A DNA stretch of 13,018 nucleotides from Bryobacterales bacterium (GTDB lineage: Bacteria; Acidobacteriota; Terriglobia; Bryobacterales; Bryobacteraceae). Made by a program: the position numbers and the translations under genes. This document shows, in pieces, positions 6,171 through 13,018 of this stretch (position 1 is its first letter; each line of letters starts with the position of its first letter). Below the pieces are notes generated by a model. It was not told the origin of the DNA and did no database searches. It saw only the letters and a list, made by a program, of their open reading frames with translations. Location of the stretch: positions 1-13,018 of the forward strand of contig JAEUQE010000125.1 of the NCBI GenBank assembly GCA_016789785.1. Direction: 5' to 3'.

Positions 6171-8618
6171 ATGGAAAATCTGTGGCAAGATATCCGCCAC
6201 GGCGTTCGTGTGCTCGGGCGCAGCCCGGCATTTACACTTGTGGCAATTCTCTCGCTCGCGCTTGGCATCGGTGCAAACACGGCAATCTTCACTCTCGCCA
6301 ATGCAGTCTTTCTCCAACCGTTGCCCGTCCGCGATCTCCCCTCCGTCGTCTCGCTGTACACGATCGATGAGAAGATTCCGGGACTCCTGCCGATCGCCTA
6401 CGCGAATTTCGAAGACTACCGTGCGCAGCAGACCGTCTTCTCCGACATGGTGGAGATGACCCCCATCACCGTCGGTATCGCTGGCACGCACGGCCAGCCC
6501 GCGCACGAATCCGCGGAGTTGGTGCCGGGCCGCTTCTTCGACTTCATCGGCGCAGAAGCTGCGCTCGGCCGCACCCTGACATCCGACGACGACGGCGGTC
6601 CCGGCAGCAACCCGATCGTCGTGCTCTCGCACGGAGCATGGCAGCGCAGCTTCGGCGGCGACCCCTCCGTCGTCGGGCGCACCATTCGCGTCAATCGCGA
6701 GCCCTACACCGTAGTCGGCGTGATGCCCAAAGGCTTCAAGAGCTTCAACACACTCTCCGAGCCCGCGCTGTGGGCCCCGCGATGCATGTACACCCGTCTG
6801 CTCCAGCGCCCTGAAATCATCACCGAGCGCCGCGCACTCTTCTTCTACGTCTTCGGGCGCTTGAAACCTGGCGTTACTGTTGAGCAGGCATCTGCGTCGT
6901 TCGAACCCATTACGCAGCAACTCGCACAAGCCCATCCAGTCAATAAAGGCCGCACCATCCGCATGCTGCCCGCTGCCGAAGCGAGCGTGAATCCCGCCTT
7001 TCAGATGATGTTCCGCAATGCGACCCTCATGATGTTCGCCGTGGTCACTTTCGTACTGCTGATCGCCTGCGCGAACGTCGCCAGTCTGCTGCTGGTTCGC
7101 GCACGGAAACGCGCCAAGGAATTTGCCATCCGTCTGGCCTTAGGCGCGGGTGCTTGGGAGATCACCCGGCAAATGCTGGTGGAGAGCATCATGCTTTCGC
7201 TCGCTGCCGGACTGGCCGGTCTGATCGTTGCCCGATGGACGCGCGATGCGCTATGGGCAATGCGCCCACCCACCCTCACCGGCCTGGCGATCGATCTTTC
7301 GCTCAGCCCGTCTGTCCTGCTGTTTACGCTGATCCTGTCCTTATTCACAGGCATCCTGTTCGGTCTCGCACCCGCGTTGAACGCATGGCGGCGCGACCTT
7401 GCCCGCGACTTGAAGGAACGCACCAGTCAGGTCGTGCGCGACCGCGGCATCTGGAACATGCGCGGCCTGCTGGTCGCGGGACAATGTGCGCTCAGCGTGA
7501 TTGCGCTGATCTGCGCCGGCCTGTTCCTCGAGAGCCTCCGGCGCGTGCAGCAGCGTGACCCCGGTTTTGAAGTGGACCATCTCGCGCTGCTCCGCTTGAA
7601 CTTCGGCGCGGAGAACTATCGCAAGGACCAGATCCTCAACTTTCTAACGCAAGCCATTGAACGCGTCGAGTCCATTCCGGCGGTTCGGGCGGCCGCATTC
7701 TCTTCCGTGCAGCCACTCTCGGGTTCAGCGTTCTTGCGCGGTATGTCGAAAGAAGGTGAGGATCCCGCGGCACGCCCCTCCATGGTGCTGATGAACGCGG
7801 TCGGGCCGCGATTCTTCGAAACAACCTCGGTGCGATTGCTCGAAGGCCGTGAGTTCACGAGCGCCGACCGTGAAGGTTCGCAACAGGTCATTGTCGTCAA
7901 TTCGCTGCTCGCCCAGAACATGTGGCCTGGAGAGAGCCCCGTCGGCAAGCGCATCAAGTTCGCCGGCGATCGCGAGTTCCGCCATGTGGTCGGTATCGCG
8001 GCGGACACCCGGCTTTTGAACTTGAATGAGAAACCGCGCCCGATTGTGTACGTGCCACTTCTACAGGAGCTCTCCACCACACAGGCCACATTGCTCGTCA
8101 AGACCGCGGGCGATCCGGCAGGCGTATTCACGGCGGTTCGGAGTGAGGTGCAGCGGCTCGATTCGAATCTGCCCATGCCGCCGCTGTTCACCATGCCGGA
8201 GCAAATCATACGTTCCCTGTGGTCCCAGCGTCTCATTGCGGGGCTGCTTGCAGTGTTCGGATTCCTGGGTCTCGCCCTTGCCGCCATCGGAGTCTACGGC
8301 CTCACCTCCTACGCGGTTTCGCAGCGCGTGAGTGAGATCGGCATCCGGATGGCCCTCGGCGCGACGGGGACGGATGTCATGCGCCTCATCATGAACCAGT
8401 CGTTGCGGCTGGTCGTCCCAGGGCTGAGTATTGGTGTCCTTCTCGCGTTCGCACTGGCACGCTTGGTTGGCACGCTGCTCTCCGGAGTTGCGACGTGGCA
8501 TCCGCCCGCCTATCTCGGCGCCACATTGTTGTTGCTGATCGTTGCACTCGCGGCCTGCTGGGTTCCATCACGCCGCGCGACTCAAATCCAGCCGGTGCTT
8601 GCATTGCGCCAGGAGTAA
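6171..8618 (+). CDS. ADOP-family ABC permease 1 (duplicated MacB_PCD/FtsX)
   Basis: This 815-residue inner-membrane protein is built of two MacB-like halves. In the first half TM1 (about 20-42, with LGIGANTAIF) is followed by a periplasmic core domain (45-280) and an FtsX unit with three helices (about 284-308, 336-356, 381-403). The second half has a helix at about 433-455, a second periplasmic domain (460-685) and a final FtsX unit (about 689-711, 745-767, 779-798). The coupling-type motif appears twice, as EFAIRLALGA (317-326) and EIGIRMALGA (722-731), one per half. It ends in the family-typical PVLALRQE. ATG 6171 gives the family start MENLWQDIRHGVRVL; an upstream in-frame TTG at 6117 is rejected. 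Such permeases work by mechanotransmission rather than through a channel, and the substrate is unknown. It is the first gene of a three-gene unit. Confidence 0.93.
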   Translation: MENLWQDIRHGVRVLGRSPAFTLVAILSLALGIGANTAIFTLANAVFLQPLPVRDLPSVVSLYTIDEKIPGLLPIAYANFEDYRAQQTVFSDMVEMTPITVGIAGTHGQPAHESAELVPGRFFDFIGAEAALGRTLTSDDDGGPGSNPIVVLSHGAWQRSFGGDPSVVGRTIRVNREPYTVVGVMPKGFKSFNTLSEPALWAPRCMYTRLLQRPEIITERRALFFYVFGRLKPGVTVEQASASFEPITQQLAQAHPVNKGRTIRMLPAAEASVNPAFQMMFRNATLMMFAVVTFVLLIACANVASLLLVRARKRAKEFAIRLALGAGAWEITRQMLVESIMLSLAAGLAGLIVARWTRDALWAMRPPTLTGLAIDLSLSPSVLLFTLILSLFTGILFGLAPALNAWRRDLARDLKERTSQVVRDRGIWNMRGLLVAGQCALSVIALICAGLFLESLRRVQQRDPGFEVDHLALLRLNFGAENYRKDQILNFLTQAIERVESIPAVRAAAFSSVQPLSGSAFLRGMSKEGEDPAARPSMVLMNAVGPRFFETTSVRLLEGREFTSADREGSQQVIVVNSLLAQNMWPGESPVGKRIKFAGDREFRHVVGIAADTRLLNLNEKPRPIVYVPLLQELSTTQATLLVKTAGDPAGVFTAVRSEVQRLDSNLPMPPLFTMPEQIIRSLWSQRLIAGLLAVFGFLGLALAAIGVYGLTSYAVSQRVSEIGIRMALGATGTDVMRLIMNQSLRLVVPGLSIGVLLAFALARLVGTLLSGVATWHPPAYLGATLLLLIVALAACWVPSRRATQIQPVLALRQE

Positions 8619-8681
8619 GATACTTTGCTACTTCAGCCACACCGGGAGCCCGCCGTCCAGCACGTTCGTCTTGCGGACACG

Positions 8682-11129
8682 ATGGAGGACCTCGGCGCTC
8701 CCGTCCTTGATGCGTGCCGCCGCCTGTGGCGCAATCGCGGGATCAGCCTCACGGTGATTCTCTCGCTCGGCATCGGCATCGGTGCGAACACCGCCATCTT
8801 CACCCTGGTCGACACCATCTTTCTCGAGCCGCTCGCGGTGAAGAATCCGAATGAGATCGTAGCGGTCGCTGCCTATGATCCAAGCAACCCACAAATCCGG
8901 GCTTTCTCCGTACCGAACTTCCGTGATCTTTGGAAGCGTCAGCGAGTCTTCGAGAATCTGGCCATCGCCGGCGGCGTCGATTTGAACGCGGACACCGGCG
9001 CCGGCGTGCACCGGGCGCAAGGCCAGTTGGTTTCAAGTGAGTTTTTCGCGACCACCGGCGTCGAACCCCTTCTCGGCGGGCTCTTCAAAGACCTCATTGA
9101 ATGCGACTGGAAACCCGGCGACCCGTATCCTGTTGTCGTCAGCCACAGTTTCTGGAAGCGCGAGCTTCAAGGCGATCCCTCCGCCGTGGGACGCGTGCTC
9201 TTGCTCAACAAAAACAAGTTCCGCATTCGTGGTGTCATGCCTCCCGGCTTCCGGGGATTCACCCGCATGGGCTCACCGGATATGTGGCTGCCGATCTCCA
9301 GCTACCGGCTCTTCATGGAGCGAGCGCACTGGTTCGAAAGCCGCCGCGCTATCATCATGCAGGTGTTCGCCCGGCTGAAACCGGGCGTCACTTGGCAACA
9401 GGCCGAAGCGGATGTAGATCGCATTGGCCGCGAATTCGCTCAGGCGTATCCGGAGGAGAACGCAGGCCGCACCGTCCGGCTGTTCGCACTGGATGCAGTG
9501 ACCATCGGCCCCCGGTTCCGCGAGCAGTTAATCCAGATGGCGCTTCTGCTGATGACCGCTTCCGCAATTGTGCTGCTGATCGCGGTCGCCAATGTGGGCA
9601 ATGCGCTGCTGGCGCGCGCTTCGGTTCGGCGGCGCGAAATGGCCGTTCGTCTTGCACTGGGAGCACGGCCCCGCCAGATCCTTCTGCAGGTGTTCTGGGA
9701 TAGCGCCGTGCTGGTGGCCGCGGGTGGGGCGTTCGGCTTGCTGCTCGGGTGTCTCGGGCGAAACCTGCTTTGGAATAGCCGCCCGGAGGAGATCTTTTCC
9801 GATCAGAGCATCCCGCAATTGAACTGGCGCATCCTGCTCTTTGTCGCCGCACTCTCCGTGGTCACGGGTATGCTCGCCAACGTCCTGCCGCTGATGCAGA
9901 CCCTGCGCGGGAACATTATCGGCGAGTTGCGGGAACGCGCGGGCGCCATGCGACGTTCGCTCTCTTCCTACCGGTTGCGCGAATTGCTGGTGATCTCTCA
10001 GGTCGCGCTCTCCATGGTCTCCCTGGTAGCCGCCGACTTCTTCCTGAAGAGCCTGCGCAACGTGGAGCGCGTGGACCCGGGATTCGAAGTGCGCTCCTTG
10101 GCCGCGCTTGGCGTAAATCCTCGATCGCTCGGCATCCCCAGCAACGATCGGTTCCGCTTCCTGGCGGATCTGCGCGACAAGATCGCATCCCTCGACAAAG
10201 TGCAATCCGTGGCCATCTCCGGCTACGCGCCTTTTCAGGATGACGGAATGAGGCGCACCATCGTGAGCATCGAAAGCACTCAACCCAAAGGCGGGCCCGC
10301 CCTTCGCGTGAACGCCGTCAGCGAGCGGTTTTTCGAAACCACCGACATCCTGATCCTTCGCGGCCGCGACTTCTCACCCAAGGATGATCGGCGCGCGCCC
10401 GCCGTCGTCATCGTGAATGAGGCCATGGTCAGGCGCTATTGGCCGTCCGAATCGCCTATCGGAAAGAAATTCCGCTTCTACGGAGACCTTGAGGACCGTA
10501 CCGTTGTCGGCGTCGCGCGCGACATCACCAATCGCGGCCTGCGCGAACCTCCCGAGGCCAGCGTGTTCGCCCCGATCTATCAGGAGTCCATCACCACGGC
10601 CACCTTGAACATTCGCACTCAGGACGATGCCGCGTCCGTGCAACCCGCGATCGAACGGGAGTTGCGGGCGTTCCGCTCCGATCTCCCGGTGGAACTCGTC
10701 CTCGCATCGAAAGCGGTTCCGGAAGAGTTGTGGGGCCCGCGCGCAACCGCGAGTCTGCTCGCCATCGCGGGCATCCTCGCGCTGATCCTGGCGGCGATCG
10801 GCGTCTATGGAATCACTGCGCACCTTGTCACCCGGCGAACTGGCGAAATCGGTGTGCGGATGGCGATGGGCGCTTGTCCCGTGGACGTCATGGAACTCGT
10901 CCTCAGTCAGTGCGTCCGGCTCATCTTGCCCGGACTCGCCATCGGCATCGTGGTGAGCTTCGGAATCGCCCGCCTGTTTGGGAATATGCTGTTTAGTGTG
11001 AGTCAGATGGATCTCGAAGCCTATCTGTTTACGTCTATCCTATTGGCCGTCGTGGCGCTGTTGGCGAGCTACGTACCTGCCCGCCGCGTCACACGCATGA
11101 CTCCGATGCTTGCACTACGCCACGACTAG
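8682..11129 (+). CDS. ADOP-family ABC permease 2 (tandem paralogue)
   Basis: The second duplicated MacB/FtsX-type permease is also exactly 815 residues. It is in the same register as its neighbour over long stretches: GIGANTAIF ends at residue 40 and AIGVYG occupies 705-710 in both. It has TM1 at about 21-42, periplasmic domains at about 45-280 and 460-685, and two FtsX units. Coupling motifs are EMAVRLALGA (319-328) and EIGVRMAMGA (722-731). It ends PMLALRHD. The start is set at ATG 8682 because MEDLGAPVLDACRRL aligns position for position with permease 1. An in-frame TTG at 8625, with AGGAG nine bases before it, would add 19 residues of non-family sequence. The two copies diverge most in the periplasmic domains, so they may bind different partners or form a heterodimer (inference). 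The ATPase gene follows 42 bases later. Confidence 0.92.
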   Translation: MEDLGAPVLDACRRLWRNRGISLTVILSLGIGIGANTAIFTLVDTIFLEPLAVKNPNEIVAVAAYDPSNPQIRAFSVPNFRDLWKRQRVFENLAIAGGVDLNADTGAGVHRAQGQLVSSEFFATTGVEPLLGGLFKDLIECDWKPGDPYPVVVSHSFWKRELQGDPSAVGRVLLLNKNKFRIRGVMPPGFRGFTRMGSPDMWLPISSYRLFMERAHWFESRRAIIMQVFARLKPGVTWQQAEADVDRIGREFAQAYPEENAGRTVRLFALDAVTIGPRFREQLIQMALLLMTASAIVLLIAVANVGNALLARASVRRREMAVRLALGARPRQILLQVFWDSAVLVAAGGAFGLLLGCLGRNLLWNSRPEEIFSDQSIPQLNWRILLFVAALSVVTGMLANVLPLMQTLRGNIIGELRERAGAMRRSLSSYRLRELLVISQVALSMVSLVAADFFLKSLRNVERVDPGFEVRSLAALGVNPRSLGIPSNDRFRFLADLRDKIASLDKVQSVAISGYAPFQDDGMRRTIVSIESTQPKGGPALRVNAVSERFFETTDILILRGRDFSPKDDRRAPAVVIVNEAMVRRYWPSESPIGKKFRFYGDLEDRTVVGVARDITNRGLREPPEASVFAPIYQESITTATLNIRTQDDAASVQPAIERELRAFRSDLPVELVLASKAVPEELWGPRATASLLAIAGILALILAAIGVYGITAHLVTRRTGEIGVRMAMGACPVDVMELVLSQCVRLILPGLAIGIVVSFGIARLFGNMLFSVSQMDLEAYLFTSILLAVVALLASYVPARRVTRMTPMLALRHD

Positions 11130-11171
11130 GCAGGTCGATTTTGAAGGAATCCACAGGGGCGAACCACACAC

Positions 11172-11840
11172 ATGATCAAGCTCGTGAACGTTGAGAAGTA
11201 CTATGACCACGGCCCGAACCGCACTTGGGTGCTGCGCCGGGTGAATCTCGAGATCAAGGAAGGGGAGTTCGTCTCCATCATGGGACCGTCCGGCGCCGGC
11301 AAGTCCACGCTGCTGCACGTCCTCGGCATGCACGACATGAGTTGGACCGGAGAGTATCATCTCTACGAACAACCCATCCACAAGCTAGGCAAAAAGGACC
11401 GCTCCGAACTCTACAAACGTTTCTTCGGTTTTGTGTTTCAGAGCTATCACCTGCTCGACTCGCTCACCGTGTACGAGAATCTCGACATTCCGCTCTCCTA
11501 CCGCAACATCAAGAAGAGCGAGCGCGATTCCATCGTCTGCGACATCCTCGATCGCTTCAACATCGTCGGCAAGAAGGATCTGTTCCCGAACCAGCTCTCC
11601 GGCGGACAGCAGCAACTGGTCGGCATCGCGCGCGCCATGGTCGCGAGCCCGAAGATCATCCTCGCCGACGAGCCGACTGGGAATCTCCATTCCAGCCAGG
11701 GCAAGGAAATCATGGAGATGTTCAAGAAGCTCAACGACGACGGCACCACCATCATTCAAGTGACGCACTCGGAAGTGAATGCCGGATACGGCAACCGGGT
11801 GATCCAGATCACCGATGGCTGGATCACCTCGGATAAGTAG
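11172..11840 (+). CDS. ABC transporter ATP-binding protein of the MacB/LolD type
   Basis: This 222-residue nucleotide-binding subunit has Walker [10 protein letters not shown] (38-46), Q-loop Gln90 ([18 protein letters not shown]), signature LSGGQ (142-146), Walker B IILADE (162-167, with catalytic Glu167) and switch His199 (THS). Length and the Q-loop sequence match the MacB/LolD/FtsE-like group, which energises FtsX-fold permeases. The D-loop reads GNLHSSQG: the usual Asp is His173. The residue after LSGGQQQ is Leu instead of the common Arg. ATG 11172 is preceded by AGGGGCG at 11155-11161. It lies 42 bases after the second ADOP permease on the same strand, so it is the probable energy source for that pair. 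No periplasmic adaptor (MacA-like) gene is in the window. It ends 3 bases from the convergent dehydratase gene. Confidence 0.95.
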   Translation: MIKLVNVEKYYDHGPNRTWVLRRVNLEIKEGEFVSIMGPSGAGKSTLLHVLGMHDMSWTGEYHLYEQPIHKLGKKDRSELYKRFFGFVFQSYHLLDSLTVYENLDIPLSYRNIKKSERDSIVCDILDRFNIVGKKDLFPNQLSGGQQQLVGIARAMVASPKIILADEPTGNLHSSQGKEIMEMFKKLNDDGTTIIQVTHSEVNAGYGNRVIQITDGWITSDK

Positions 11841-11843
11841 ACG

Positions 11844-13018
11844 CTACCAGTCGATCACGGAGCCATCGTCCTCGTCGTACGCCGTGCGATAGGGACGAGG
11901 CTCGCCCACCTGCGCCTTGAGCTTGTCTTCATCAATCGTGATGCCAAGGCCTGGATCCGTAAGCAACGGCCGGTAGCCACCGGTCACCGGAGGCAGAGGC
12001 TTCGCCAGCAGATCGGAGTACTCATTGTCACCGCGCTCCTGAATCAGGAAGTTCGGAATCGACGCCGCCACTTGCAGGCTTGACGCAAGCGAGCACGGCC
12101 CCTGCGGATTGTGCGGCGCCAGCGGCGAGTAGTAGGCTTCGGCCATGCCGGCGATGATCTTCAACTCTGTGATGCCGCCCGCATAGCAGATGTCGGGCTG
12201 CAGAATCACGGCAGCGCGCTTCTCCAGAATCTCGCGGAAGCCCCACTTGGTAAAGATGCGCTCTCCCGTCGCAATCGGGATGTGAGTCTTCTTCGCAAGC
12301 TCCGCCATCACGTCGACGTTCAACGCCTGCACGATCTCTTCGTAGAAGAACGGCTGATGCGGTTCCAGTGCCTTAATCAGCAGACCCGCGGTCGGCGGCT
12401 GGACGGCGCCATGGAAGTCGATACCGATATCCACACCCTTGCCATGCTTCTGCCGCAACGCGCCGAAACGTTCCGCCACTTCCTCCACCATCTTCGGACC
12501 TTCGACATACTTGAATGGTACGCGCGATCCGCGCGGTCCCACCTTCATCGCATTCACACCCGTCTTCTCGCTCACCGTGCCGTACACGCGGCAGCGGTCG
12601 CGAGTCGGACCTCCCAACAGCTTGTACACGGGCACGCCGTAGCACTTGCCGGTGATGTCCCACAATGCCTGATCAATGCCCGATGAGATCGCGGTCTTGA
12701 TCGGGCCGCCGCGATAGAACGCGCCGCGATGAATCGCCTGCCAGTGGAACGCAACCCGCCGTGGATCCTGGCCCACCAGATAGTTGCTCACCTCTAGCGC
12801 GCCGGCCGCGCACGCCTTCGCATCGTCTTTCAACATCTCCCCCCATCCGGTGACGCCGGCGTCGGTGGAGATCTTCACGAAGACCCATGTGTTCTTCAGA
12901 ACAAAGGTCTCAATCTTCGTGACCTTGATCTTGTCGTTCGGGCCGATTGCCGCGAACGCGTCGCAGCGCTTGGCATTGAACGCCTCCAGCGTGAACAGCG
13001 CTGCTGGCCCATAGAACA
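11844..13018 (-). CDS. Enolase-superfamily dehydratase, galactonate dehydratase type (5' end beyond window)
   Basis: A 390-codon frame is open to the right edge with no start visible. It belongs to the mandelate racemase/muconate lactonizing branch. Metal and catalytic positions of the DgoD group are present: DFHG (Asp at 12417-12419, His at 12411-12413), the second Glu of FFYEE (12336-12338), GER (Glu at 12261-12263) and APHNPQGP (His at 12111-12113). The C-terminus (EDDGSVIDW) also matches that group. Members dehydrate sugar acids with Mg2+; the exact substrate is not certain. The visible N-terminus, FYGPAALFTLEAFNAK, precedes the capping domain and looks like the hydrophobic part of a Tat leader whose arginines would lie just outside the window. 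An internal GTG at 12878 is not the start because the frame continues upstream into conserved sequence. Between RVYGTV and AMKVGP it seems about 15-20 residues shorter than DgoD. Confidence 0.9.
   Translation of the reverse strand, partial: FYGPAALFTLEAFNAKRCDAFAAIGPNDKIKVTKIETFVLKNTWVFVKISTDAGVTGWGEMLKDDAKACAAGALEVSNYLVGQDPRRVAFHWQAIHRGAFYRGGPIKTAISSGIDQALWDITGKCYGVPVYKLLGGPTRDRCRVYGTVSEKTGVNAMKVGPRGSRVPFKYVEGPKMVEEVAERFGALRQKHGKGVDIGIDFHGAVQPPTAGLLIKALEPHQPFFYEEIVQALNVDVMAELAKKTHIPIATGERIFTKWGFREILEKRAAVILQPDICYAGGITELKIIAGMAEAYYSPLAPHNPQGPCSLASSLQVAASIPNFLIQERGDNEYSDLLAKPLPPVTGGYRPLLTDPGLGITIDEDKLKAQVGEPRPYRTAYDEDDGSVIDW

Noticed and set aside
6171..11129. The tandem permeases as a recent exact duplication
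   Set aside because: Length and motif register match, but the protein sequences differ widely, especially in the periplasmic domains, so the duplication is old or the copies were assembled separately.
11172..11840. The ATPase as part of a MacAB-TolC macrolide exporter
   Set aside because: MacB is a fusion of ATPase and permease with a MacA adaptor next to it. Here the ATPase is separate, the permeases are duplicated ADOP proteins, and no adaptor is present.

Overview
This window looks like chromosomal DNA of an Acidobacteriota member, most likely from the Solibacter/Bryobacter side. The main reason is a tandem pair of 815-residue permeases with the duplicated MacB-like/FtsX architecture known as ADOP (acidobacterial duplicated orphan permease). 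Supporting signs are the high GC content, the long open frames opposite real genes, and exported enzymes with Tat-type leaders. The taxonomic call is inference from gene content. No rRNA, tRNA, CRISPR array, insertion sequence or phage gene was seen, and no gene-free stretch exceeds about 145 bases.

Left part (1-3125). Three genes run leftward: a rhomboid-family intramembrane protease with all expected catalytic residues, then a Tat-exported DUF362 protein, then an unrecognised, probably exported protein cut by the window edge. The last two are joined by a GTGA stop/start overlap. Divergent from the rhomboid gene across 59 bases is a 211-residue uncharacterised protein with an HExxH zinc-metalloprotease-like motif.

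Middle (3128-6026). Two overlapping leftward genes encode a large polytopic membrane protein resembling GT-C glycosyltransferases and a UbiA-superfamily prenyltransferase. The latter has the N-terminal signature of decaprenyl-phosphate phosphoribosyltransferases. Together they suggest a lipid-linked sugar donor step coupled to a membrane glycosyltransferase; this is inference.

Right part (6171-13018). Two tandem ADOP permeases are followed 42 bases later by an ABC ATPase. The set reads as one rightward operon for an ABC system of the MacB/LolD mechanotransmission type, with no MacA-like adaptor in view. Tail-to-tail with it, 3 bases away, is a leftward enolase-superfamily dehydratase of the galactonate dehydratase type, whose N-terminus lies beyond the right edge.

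No clearly new multi-gene system can be proven from sequence alone. The best candidates for novelty are the non-orphan ADOP pair with an ATPase carrying His at the D-loop Asp position, the HExxH protein opposite the rhomboid protease, and the DPPR-synthase-like plus GT-C pair.
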